From Muribaculaceae bacterium (GTDB taxonomy: Bacteria; Bacteroidota; Bacteroidia; Bacteroidales; Muribaculaceae), in the NCBI GenBank assembly GCA_009775375.1, contig VSPO01000051.1, forward strand, positions 1 to 21,778: 21,778 nt of DNA, in the 5' to 3' direction. Below the pieces are notes generated by a model. It ran no database searches. It saw nothing but the letters and a program-made list of their open reading frames with translations, and was not told where the DNA came from. Position 1 is the first letter of the stretch, and every line of letters begins with the position of its first letter. Shown in pieces: positions 1-6,035 of the stretch. The position numbers were made by a program, and so were the translations under genes.

Positions 1-63
1 AAAGGTTGGAACTTCCTTGCCTTTATCGTTATTTTCCTTAAAAAATTTCACAAATCAAATTAG
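1..63 (+). CDS. Possible C-terminal end of a transposase (partial)
   Basis: Frame 1 is open from the window edge to TAG at 61-63 and gives 20 residues, beginning KGWNFLAFIVIFLKK and rich in hydrophobic, aromatic and lysine residues. This is compatible with the tail of an IS transposase, and the stop falls just before the presumed terminal repeat. No catalytic motif is visible, and a 20-codon open stretch is not by itself evidence of coding. The call rests on its position relative to the repeat. Confidence 0.3.
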   Translation, partial: KGWNFLAFIVIFLKKFHKSN

Positions 64-77
64 TTTAGACAACTTCA
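1..77. mobile_element. Probable insertion-sequence end (left edge)
   Basis: Positions 62-77 read TGAAGTTGTCTAAACT on the minus strand. The identical 16 bases occur at 21703-21718 on the plus strand, in outward-facing orientation, which is how the terminal inverted repeats of one IS family would look at two insertions. The sequence inside the left copy ends an open frame at 61-63, about 15 bases before the presumed tip, as IS transposase genes often do. The ATP-grasp gene to the right loses its reading at this boundary. The transposase body lies outside the window, so the IS family cannot be named. Confidence 0.55.
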
Positions 78-491
78 GGTTTTTGGAGAATTGAAACCAA
101 ATTCTTCGGCACATAAACGCATATTTTCCTTATGATTTGCATTTCTTAAGCTATTTTGTATCCCTGCAATATTCGGCACAATGAAAATACTTGATAAATC
201 ATCATACGACTTGTCAAGTATCTCGGCAACTGAATCACCCGAAGGGAAAAGCATGCATTTCGAATTATCTACTTTGATATTTTTTTAAGTTTCAATAAGC
301 TTATCTTCAGATGTAAAGTAACACGTTCCAATATATTTACTCTTTGCGACAAACGAACTTAAGTCAGAATCACGCTCGCGTATCAATACCAATGTAGGTC
401 TATATCCGGCTTCTCCCAGACTCCGTAACAACCCTAATGTATTGTAATGACTAAATCCTATTACGATTGGTTGCGCTTTTAAATTGTCCAT
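78..491 (-). pseudogene. Broken ATP-grasp family enzyme of the capsule operon
   Basis: The frame starts at ATG 491 (MDNLKAQPIVIGFSHYNTLG) and resembles the N-terminal pre-ATP-grasp region of carboxylate-amine ligase-like ATP-grasp proteins. It meets TAA at 285-287 after 68 codons. The same frame then continues for 69 codons with family-like sequence (MLFPSGDSVAEIL, NKxxM-like NHKENMRLCAEEFGF, then NSPKT). So a point mutation at one codon, not a frameshift, created the stop. Reading ends for good at TGA 75-77, inside the presumed IS end, so the ATP-binding core is missing here. It lies 21 bases after the acyltransferase and is AT-rich like that gene. A role in modifying a sugar or peptide component of the surface polysaccharide is inferred. 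If the true start lay after the stop, only a fragment would remain. Confidence 0.65.
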
Positions 492-512
492 CTGCCCTTA
501 CCCTTATCTTTG

Positions 513-1028
513 TTATTTTTTAATAAATTTATCGTCAGACAAAGACAACAATAGTTTCTTCTTTTCATCAAACGACATAAACTTTGAATCAACGTTATAT
601 CGCTTGTTTCTTGCTATATACTCTTCCACTGTGCATATACGACGAGCAGGAATCCCTCCCCATACTTCTTTGGGTGGAACTGATCGAGTTACAACAGAAC
701 AAGCCGCAATTAATGATCCTTCACCAATTGTAACTCCTGGCATAATATGAGATGAAGCCCCAATATATGCCCAATCTTTAATCTCTATCTTACCGAAGAC
801 ATCAAACTTTGGGTATTTGCACCTCGCCACATGTGCTCCACCATGCGTGTGGAAGAAAACATTATATGTGATCTGGCAATTATTGCCAATTTTAATCAAA
901 TAAGGCTCTGTTCCAAAATTCTTGGTTGCTATAAAATTATTTTTCCCTATTTTCACCCCAATACAACGAGCATATTTTTCAGGAGATACCAATTTGTATC
1001 GTATATATTTTAGAAGCTTAAAAAACAT
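513..1028 (-). CDS. Hexapeptide-repeat acyltransferase (capsule operon)
   Basis: A 171-residue protein with left-handed beta-helix hexapeptide repeats, roughly residues 24-140: IGVKIGKNNFI, LIKIGNNCQIT, GKIEIKDWAYIGASSHIMPGV and TIGEGSLIAACSVV. It has the C-terminal WGGIPARRI signature common to serine acetyltransferase/maltose O-acetyltransferase-like enzymes in polysaccharide loci. The acceptor His of the family is probably in FFHTHGG. Such enzymes move an acetyl or similar group from acetyl-CoA to a sugar in the cytoplasm. It sits 35 bases after the epimerase and 21 before the ATP-grasp gene, which fits one operon. It is clearly AT-richer than ugd and the recombinase/NusG gene, which suggests a separately acquired cassette. 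The sugar acceptor is not predictable. Confidence 0.85.
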   Translation of the reverse strand: MFFKLLKYIRYKLVSPEKYARCIGVKIGKNNFIATKNFGTEPYLIKIGNNCQITYNVFFHTHGGAHVARCKYPKFDVFGKIEIKDWAYIGASSHIMPGVTIGEGSLIAACSVVTRSVPPKEVWGGIPARRICTVEEYIARNKRYNVDSKFMSFDEKKKLLLSLSDDKFIKK

Positions 1029-1063
1029 AATAACTAGAAACGGTCACAATATTTTGTCGATTT

Positions 1064-2119
1064 TCAGTAAAATGATTTATACCATTCTGCAAAGTTACGA
1101 AGCCCGTCACGAAGAGAGGTGGCTGGCTTATATCCAAAATCTTTCTCTAATGCAGAAGTGTCGGCATAAGTCACAGGGACATCACCGGGTTGCATCGCTA
1201 CAAGTTCTTTATGAGACTCGAAATCAAAATCTAGTGGAAGAACTCCAGCGGATACAAGTTCTTCCTGAAGAATCTGCACAAAGTCGAGGAGATTTTCGGG
1301 ATTATTGTTGCCGATATTATAAACAGCATAGGGAGGGATAGGAAGTCCATCTTCACCGATTTTACGTTCAGGTGCTTTATGCATGACACGGATTATGCCC
1401 TCCACTATATCGTCGATATAAGTGAAGTCACGTTTGCAGTTGCCGTAGTTGAAAATCTTTATTTTTTCTCCCTTGATAAGCTTGTCGGTGAAGCCGAAAT
1501 ATGCCATATCTGGACGTCCGGCAGGTCCGTAAACGGTGAAGAAACGAAGCCCGGTTGACGGAATATTATACAGCTTGCTGTAAGCATGGGCGAACAGTTC
1601 ATTACTTTTCTTGGTCGCGGCATATAGCGAAACCGGATTGTCAACCTTGTCATCGGTGGAATATGGAATTTTTTTATTTGAACCGTATACCGATGAACTT
1701 GAAGCATAGACGAGATGTTTCACGCCTTCACGTCCACCGTCATAGCTATTACGACATGCTTCAAGTATGTTGTAGAGCCCAATAATATTGGACTCTATGT
1801 ATGCATCAGGATTAGTTATTGAATACCGCACGCCAGCCTGGGCCGCAAGATTTACAACTATCTCAAGTTCAAATTCATTAAAAACTTGATCTATGAGAGC
1901 CTTGTCGGCAATATTACCCTTGATAAATTGCCATTTGCAATCCGGATGTTCTTTTGCTGTCTTTTCTATCTGGGAAAGGCGGTAATCCTTTATTGCAGGA
2001 TCATAGTAGTCATTCAGACTGTCTATACCCAAAATTTCAATTTGTGGCTCGTCTTTCAACAGCCTTATGACAAGATTGGCTCCGATAAATCCGGCAGCTC
2101 CTGTAACGAGAACTTTCAT
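1064..2119 (-). CDS. NAD-dependent sugar epimerase, UDP-glucuronate 4-epimerase-like
   Basis: A 351-residue extended short-chain dehydrogenase/reductase. The NAD-binding glycine motif TGAAGFIG is at residues 6-13, the catalytic pair YxxxK (YAATK) at 166-170, and the upstream serines (ASSSSVYG) at about 139-146. The segments NDYYDPAIKDYRL, LRFFTVYGPAGRPDMA and RDFTYIDDIVEGI are typical of the GalE-like group that epimerises UDP-glucuronate to UDP-galacturonate. It follows ugd with a 3-base gap, so the two would make UDP-GlcA and then UDP-GalA for the surface polysaccharide. The length matches the family. UDP-glucose 4-epimerase activity is a less likely alternative, because Ugd next door supplies UDP-GlcA. 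Confidence 0.85.
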   Translation of the reverse strand: MKVLVTGAAGFIGANLVIRLLKDEPQIEILGIDSLNDYYDPAIKDYRLSQIEKTAKEHPDCKWQFIKGNIADKALIDQVFNEFELEIVVNLAAQAGVRYSITNPDAYIESNIIGLYNILEACRNSYDGGREGVKHLVYASSSSVYGSNKKIPYSTDDKVDNPVSLYAATKKSNELFAHAYSKLYNIPSTGLRFFTVYGPAGRPDMAYFGFTDKLIKGEKIKIFNYGNCKRDFTYIDDIVEGIIRVMHKAPERKIGEDGLPIPPYAVYNIGNNNPENLLDFVQILQEELVSAGVLPLDFDFESHKELVAMQPGDVPVTYADTSALEKDFGYKPATSLRDGLRNFAEWYKSFY

Positions 2120-2122
2120 TGG

Positions 2123-3484
2123 TCAGTCTCTTTTAAAAATATCGCGTGTGTAAACTTTTCCTGCAACGTCATCGAGACAGGCATCGTAACGGTTGGCGAT
2201 GATGGCATTGGATAATCCCTTGAATCGTTCGATGTCATTGACAATCTCGCTACCAAAGAAGGTTGAGCCATTTTCAAGAGTCGGTTCGTAGATTATTACC
2301 TTTGCACCCTTAGCTTTTATGCGTTTCATTACACCTTGGATGGAGGATTGCCGGAAGTTGTCACTGTTGGATTTCATCGTCAGACGGTAGACTCCGATTG
2401 TCGGTGGAGCCGACGGTGAGTTTTCAGCTTTCAGTTTTCCGTTGTCGGTTGGGTTGGTGGAGTAGTCATACCATCCTGCCATGCGGAGGACTTGGTCGGC
2501 GATGAAGTCTTTGCGGGTGTGGTTGCTCTCGACGATGGCCGACATCATGTTCTGGGGAACGTCGGCGTAGTTGGCGAGGAGCTGCTTGGTGTCTTTGGGG
2601 AGACAGTAACCGCCGTAGCCGAAGGAGGGGTTGTTGTAGTGGGTGCCGATGCGCGGGTCGAGTCCTACGCCTTCGATGATTGCCTGTGAGTCGAGACCCT
2701 TTACCTCCGCATATGTGTCGAGTTCGTTGAAGTAGCTGACACGGAGTGCAAGGTATGTGTTGGCGAAGAGTTTGACGGCTTCCGCCTCTTTCATGCCCAT
2801 GTATAGGGTCTGGATGTTCTGCGTTATCGCACCTTGCTGTAGGAGTGCGGCGAAGGTATGGGCGGCCTCGTCCATGTGGTCGATGTCCGTTACGGCTGCT
2901 ATGGCGGCGTTCTCTTCGGCAAATTCCGGACGGTCGATTATCTTCGGTATACCGGCAATGATTCGTGAGGGATAAAGGTTGTCGTATAGGGCCTTGCTCT
3001 CTCTCAGGAATTCCGGGAAAAACAGCAGATTGAATTTAGGGGAGTCGTTAGTCGTTAGACCTTTGCCTGAGAGTTTTTGAGCGTATTTGACGTAGAGGTT
3101 GCGACAGTAGCCGACGGGGATGGTGGATTTGATCACCATCACGGCGTCGGGGTTGACGCTGAGGACGAGGTCGATCACGTCTTCGATGCAGTGGGTGTCG
3201 AAGTAATTTTTGACCGGGTCGTAGTTGGTGGGGGCGGCGATGACGACGAAGTCGGCGTTGCGGTATGCCTCGGCACCGTCGAGGGTGGCTCTCAGGTCGA
3301 GATCCTTTTCAGCGAGGTATTTCTCGATATATTCGTCCTGAATGGGGGACTTGCGAGAGTTGATTAGCTCGACTTTCTCCGGAATCACGTCAACGGCAGT
3401 GACGTGGTTGTGCTGGGCGAGGAGTGTCGCGATGGAAAGGCCGACGTAACCGGTGCCGGCCACGGCTATATTGTATTGCTTCAT
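2123..3484 (-). CDS. ugd: UDP-glucose 6-dehydrogenase
   Basis: A 453-residue enzyme that oxidises UDP-glucose to UDP-glucuronate with two NAD+. The Rossmann motif VAGTGYVGLS is near the start, the PTNYD motif at 85-89, NTYLALRVSYFNELD in the central helix, and the catalytic Cys294 in FGYGGYCLPKDTKQL. The protein follows the enterobacterial Ugd sequence closely (for example YRLTMKSNSDNFR and SSIQGVMKRIKAKG) but is about 60 residues longer. The extra length is in three insertions, near residues 136-152, 180-205 and 339-361. The first and third coincide with short DNA repeats listed separately. It begins the biosynthetic part of the capsule operon, 179 bases after the recombinase/NusG gene. Confidence 0.95.
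   Translation of the reverse strand: MKQYNIAVAGTGYVGLSIATLLAQHNHVTAVDVIPEKVELINSRKSPIQDEYIEKYLAEKDLDLRATLDGAEAYRNADFVVIAAPTNYDPVKNYFDTHCIEDVIDLVLSVNPDAVMVIKSTIPVGYCRNLYVKYAQKLSGKGLTTNDSPKFNLLFFPEFLRESKALYDNLYPSRIIAGIPKIIDRPEFAEENAAIAAVTDIDHMDEAAHTFAALLQQGAITQNIQTLYMGMKEAEAVKLFANTYLALRVSYFNELDTYAEVKGLDSQAIIEGVGLDPRIGTHYNNPSFGYGGYCLPKDTKQLLANYADVPQNMMSAIVESNHTRKDFIADQVLRMAGWYDYSTNPTDNGKLKAENSPSAPPTIGVYRLTMKSNSDNFRQSSIQGVMKRIKAKGAKVIIYEPTLENGSTFFGSEIVNDIERFKGLSNAIIANRYDACLDDVAGKVYTRDIFKRD
2419..2440. repeat. Short internal repeat (AGTTTTC/AGCTTTC units) inside ugd
   Basis: Three successive units of seven bases or so, AGTTTTC, AGCTTTC and AGTTTTC, lie within an in-frame insertion of ugd. They encode part of the stretch GKLKAENSP. 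Enterobacterial Ugd has no residues here: the chain passes directly from FIAD-helix sequence to GIYRL. Similar CTGAAAA-type tandem units occur between genes in Bacteroidales, as I recall, but I could not check this. The insertion keeps the frame and lies in a likely surface loop. Confidence 0.5.
3043..3058. repeat. Tandem AGTCGTT repeat inside ugd
   Basis: Two perfect copies of AGTCGTT followed by AG, read as ACTAACGACT on the coding strand, encode LTTNDS in an extra loop of Ugd just before the conserved PEFLRE segment. Enterobacterial Ugd is about 12-15 residues shorter at this point. Like the unit at 2419-2440, it looks like a small repeat caught inside a coding region without breaking the frame. 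Confidence 0.5.
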
Positions 3485-3544
3485 AATGACTTTAGAGTTT
3501 TAGACTGAGCGCGGACTCGAAAGGATACATATGGACATAAGGAC

Positions 3545-3578
3545 ATAAAATCATAAATTTTTGTTTTTTTGATTTTAT
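3545..3578 (-). terminator. AT-rich inverted repeat between the recombinase/NusG gene and ugd (candidate attenuator)
   Basis: ATAAAATCA at 3545-3553 and TGATTTTAT at 3570-3578 form a perfect 9-base inverted repeat around a 16-base A/T loop. Upstream in the minus-strand transcript is a second possible hairpin, GCAGG-N10-CCTGC, at 3626-3645. The 179-base gap holds no open frame like the UpxZ gene that follows UpxY in Bacteroides capsule loci. A terminator or pause site acted on by the antiterminator is possible, but the stem has almost no G/C and no clear U tail, so the call is weak. Confidence 0.3.
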
Positions 3579-3663
3579 GGCATTTTGTATCTGCTTGTGG
3601 GGAGGTCAGTTCGGACTTGAGCACCGCAGGCCGGGGACGTCCTGCTCTCCATGTTGGACGGGG

Positions 3664-5130
3664 TTATTTGGGGACCGGGTCGAGCTGGCGAGGGTCGACG
3701 TCGAGGCGCCATTCGTAGCCTTGGTCGGTGGAGAGCTTGACGCGGATGATGACGCTGCCGCAGTCGGTGTTGATGATGTCTTCTACCTTGGCTTCGCGGC
3801 CCTGGTAGCCGGCCATGATGACCACGACGGATTCGCCGGGTTTGGGGACGAGTTTTCCGAGGGGATGGATCTCGATGTCGGGGGTGTAGACCCCGACGGC
3901 GGCCTGGAAACGGCGCATGTCGGCCTGCGAGATGATGGCGTATGGGGCGCCGGGACTGCCTGAGAGTCGGTAGCACCAGGCCTTGTCGCCTATGGCGTGG
4001 AACATGGAGGCCACTCGGTCGGGGTGGATGCGGAAGAAGGCCGTGCGACTGATGAAGGGATGGTCCTCCATCACCATCTTTCCTCCAATCTGTCGGCGGA
4101 TTGTCTCGCAGGGATAGAAAAGTTCGGGCACTGGCTTGACGAATTCGGAAATATCCTTCCGGAGTTCGTCGAATTTGACGCCTCCTCGCAGATGCATGGC
4201 ATACCATTTGGGGGATTCATGCGTCAGCATTGAGCCGACGGTCTTCATCCATTGCCCGCTGCGAGCTTCGAAATCCGCATCTTGAGCCCTGGCTGCTTCG
4301 GGAGCGGAGTCCTGAGCTTGCAGGCAGAATTCCGGCAATATATATGGGGCATCGCCTCCGGCGTAGGCCATTGCTTCGGAAGCCGTAGCCCCACCACGGA
4401 TAGCGCAAGCCGTCCAGAGGGAACGCGCAAGCGCGTCGGGGTCTGGAGCAGAGGAGACAGAAGCCGTCGCTAAGCATTCGCGGAAAGTCTTCCCCAATCC
4501 TTCGGCCAGAGCAGCGCGTATCTGCGCCGGAGTACGATAGGATTGCTGGAGATCGAAGACGAAGAGCCTTCTTGGCTCGGCGTTTCTTTCGAGTATGGAA
4601 CGCGACGCTTCGGAGAATCCTGCCATGTCGGCCTTTTTCAGCATGGCAACCTTTTCAAGCGGCATCACGCCATTGAGAAGGGAGACAAGGAGCATGTCGG
4701 CGCCGAGATCGTGCGGCCCCATTGGACGCAGGGCGTTGCGCAGAATCGTCAGGCAGGCCTCGAAGGCCTGCTCTTTCATTAGGGGAGGGAGCGGCGTGGC
4801 ATCGGCATCAACTTTCTTGGAGAGCGTGCGGGGGATGTCGGTAGGCTCGGCCAAACCTTTCTGCGCAGCGGCTTTCATCATGCCGCTGAGGATGTTGAGA
4901 TGCCTTGCCACGGTCTTCTTCGACAGACCACGACGGAGGAGGTCGGCTGCCCAGTCGGCCATCATGACCGGGGAAAGGTCGGCGAGGAGCAGGCCGTGGC
5001 CGGTCAGGAAGAGGTCGAGTTCGGATATAGTGCGACGGTATCTCAACATGCTTTCCGCGCCGAGGCCGGAGAGCCTCGATTGGAAAAGGTCAAGATACTC
5101 GCGGTTGATATGTCGCTTAACAGCAACCAC
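3664..5130 (-). CDS. Degenerate tyrosine recombinase fused to a NusG/UpxY-like antiterminator domain
   Basis: A 488-residue continuous frame with GTG start at 5130 (MVAVKRHINREYLDLF). Residues about 8-100 look like the SAM-like core-binding domain of phage integrases (SMLRYRRTISELDLFL, LSKKTVARHLNILSGMM). Residues about 118-268 resemble the tyrosine-recombinase catalytic fold, but key residues seem lost: the box-I position (usually GxRxxE) is NGVMPLE, the HxLRH position is RSLWT, and the later GH is GG. Residues about 308-412 look like a NusG NGN domain (PKWYAMHLRGG, TAFFRIHPDRV), and 428-460 like a KOW motif (KPGESVVVIMAGYQGREAKV). It is the first gene of the capsule operon, where Bacteroides has UpxY. 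Promotion of transcription through the operon is inferred from this; the recombinase part is probably a DNA-binding or protein-contact scaffold. The gene is GC-rich compared with the distal capsule genes. Confidence 0.75.
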   Translation of the reverse strand: MVAVKRHINREYLDLFQSRLSGLGAESMLRYRRTISELDLFLTGHGLLLADLSPVMMADWAADLLRRGLSKKTVARHLNILSGMMKAAAQKGLAEPTDIPRTLSKKVDADATPLPPLMKEQAFEACLTILRNALRPMGPHDLGADMLLVSLLNGVMPLEKVAMLKKADMAGFSEASRSILERNAEPRRLFVFDLQQSYRTPAQIRAALAEGLGKTFRECLATASVSSAPDPDALARSLWTACAIRGGATASEAMAYAGGDAPYILPEFCLQAQDSAPEAARAQDADFEARSGQWMKTVGSMLTHESPKWYAMHLRGGVKFDELRKDISEFVKPVPELFYPCETIRRQIGGKMVMEDHPFISRTAFFRIHPDRVASMFHAIGDKAWCYRLSGSPGAPYAIISQADMRRFQAAVGVYTPDIEIHPLGKLVPKPGESVVVIMAGYQGREAKVEDIINTDCGSVIIRVKLSTDQGYEWRLDVDPRQLDPVPK

Positions 5131-5345
5131 TTAACTAAAACCAAATTTTTACCGTAGTGGAATTTTTCGATATATTCTCTCTTCCCCCTGCGGCGGGAGA
5201 TTGAAGCCTCCCCGGCAGCGGTGACGTCATGTATTTTTGTGCGACGGTCTTCATGAGAAAGAAAATCGGCGATGCGATGCAGAACGGGGCGCGAGGCCGG
5301 GTTCTTCTGGGGTCACCTACAATGGCAAGTGCACCAATAACGGTG
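5131..5345 (-). other. Leader of the capsule operon, about 210 bases
   Basis: From the predicted minus-strand start point near 5339 to GTG 5130 there is no convincing open frame. The 5' end can form GCACC-N6-GGTGC (5331-5346). At 5188-5218 lies an imperfect GC-rich hairpin with arms CTGC...GGGAG and CTCCC...GCAG around a short loop. The last 40 bases before the start are AT-rich, as usual for Bacteroidetes translation starts. In Bacteroides capsule loci, UpxY-type factors act on the 5' leader of their own operon, so this region may be the target of the fusion protein. That is inference. Confidence 0.4.
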
Positions 5346-5376
5346 CAAAATTACTAAAAATCCTGAAAACCGACAA
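5346..5376 (-). promoter_or_regulatory. Predicted promoter of the capsule operon
   Basis: On the minus strand TAATTTTG (5346-5353) is an exact match to the Bacteroidetes -7 consensus TAnnTTTG. TTG (5374-5376) lies 20 bases upstream as the -33 element. It faces the recombinase/NusG gene and implies a leader of about 210 bases. The -33 element lies inside the palindrome at 5370-5383. Confidence 0.6.
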
Positions 5377-5383
5377 CAGTCGG
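5370..5383. promoter_or_regulatory. Palindrome over the capsule promoter -33 element (candidate operator)
   Basis: CCGAC-AACA-GTCGG is a perfect 5-base inverted repeat. It covers the TTG of the minus-strand promoter. A close relative lies at 5431-5447 over the plus-strand promoter. The same palindrome next to a T run (CCGTATTTTTT) could instead be part of a weak terminator on the plus strand, though no gene upstream needs one. Confidence 0.4.
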
Positions 5384-5430
5384 CCGTATTTTTTGCTAAA
5401 ATATGCTTGCCGGAAGTTTCAAAAATGTCG

Positions 5431-5447
5431 CCGACAGCAATTGTCGG
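5431..5447. promoter_or_regulatory. Palindrome over the cobU promoter -33 element (candidate operator)
   Basis: CCGACA-GCAAT-TGTCGG is a perfect 6-base inverted repeat whose right arm contains the TTG of the cobU promoter. It shares CCGAC...GTCGG and the exact string TTGTCGG with the palindrome of the divergent promoter. A common repressor or activator of both operons would explain this, but no regulator is assigned. Confidence 0.4.
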
Positions 5448-5470
5448 CTCGAATTTATTTGCTAATTTTG
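5440..5470 (+). promoter_or_regulatory. Predicted promoter of cobUTSC
   Basis: TAATTTTG at 5463-5470 matches TAnnTTTG exactly. ATTG at 5440-5443, 19 bases upstream, serves as the -33 element. Transcription would start near 5477 and leave a leader of only about 25 bases before ATG 5503. There is no cobalamin riboswitch in the upstream region, so this operon seems not to be controlled by B12 in the same way as the btuB operon. Confidence 0.6.
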
Positions 5471-5502
5471 CCCGGAAATAATGCTGTAATGATTTCAGAA
5501 TT

Positions 5503-6018
5503 ATGGATGACAAAAGAATAGTCTTGATCACCGGCGGTCAGCGCTCAGGGAAAAGCGCTTTTTCCGAATCGCTAGCGCTGGAGCTTTCGGAGAATCCGGT
5601 CTATCTGGCCACCGCCCATGTGATGGACGACGAATTTCGCGATCGCGTGAGGATTCACCAGGAGCGCAGAGGAGAGCGATGGACCACCGTGGAAGAGGAG
5701 ATCCATCTCGGCCGACATGACATGACCGGCAAGACCGTCGTGGTGGATTGCGTGACGATGTGGATAACCAACGTGTTTTTCTCAAACGGAGAGGACGTCG
5801 GGAAAAGCCTTGAAATCCTTAAGAAAGAATTCACAGAATTCACGTCGCGTCAGGCCAACTATATATTTGTCTCCAACGAGATAGGATCGGGAGGGATTGG
5901 CGCCACCGCCATGCAACGCAAATTCACCGACCTTCAGGGATGGTTCAACCAATTCATCGCCTTGAAGGCGCACGAGGTCTATCTGACTGTCGCGGGCATC
6001 CCTGTCAAAATAAAGTAA
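5503..6018 (+). CDS. cobU: Adenosylcobinamide kinase / adenosylcobinamide-phosphate guanylyltransferase
   Basis: A 171-residue cytoplasmic enzyme. It phosphorylates adenosylcobinamide and transfers GMP from GTP, giving adenosylcobinamide-GDP for CobS. The P-loop GGQRSGKS is at residues 11-18. His52 in RIHQERRGERW is the likely guanylylated histidine. DCVTMWITNVFF and SNEIGSGGIG are further family motifs, the last a variant of the usual SNEVGxGIVP. Start ATG 5503 lies just after the predicted promoter and gives a normal family length. It is the first gene of the plus-strand operon, 17 bases before cobT. Confidence 0.95.
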   Translation: MDDKRIVLITGGQRSGKSAFSESLALELSENPVYLATAHVMDDEFRDRVRIHQERRGERWTTVEEEIHLGRHDMTGKTVVVDCVTMWITNVFFSNGEDVGKSLEILKKEFTEFTSRQANYIFVSNEIGSGGIGATAMQRKFTDLQGWFNQFIALKAHEVYLTVAGIPVKIK

Positions 6019-6035
6019 CCAACCTATACCAAGAT

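Noticed and set aside
3575..4207. Open frame of 210 codons, Arg/Pro/His-rich, on the minus strand
   Set aside because: It is the shadow of the GC-rich recombinase/NusG gene in another frame; composition is not protein-like.
5346..5470. Invertible promoter segment between the two palindromes
   Set aside because: The palindromes are short and self-symmetric, the segment holds no complete single promoter, and no recombinase with intact catalytic residues is nearby. A true phase switch would normally have longer matching inverted repeats.
5135..5502. Cobalamin riboswitch before cobU
   Set aside because: I looked for the B12 box and the GCCACTG and GGGAAGGC elements on the plus strand and found none.
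5237..5531. Small open frames on both strands of the capsule/cobU intergenic region
   Set aside because: They cross two predicted promoters and palindromes and show no recognisable motif.
5940..6035. Longer cobT frame starting inside cobU
   Set aside because: The overlap lacks CobT-like sequence; ATG 6036 gives the family N terminus and length.
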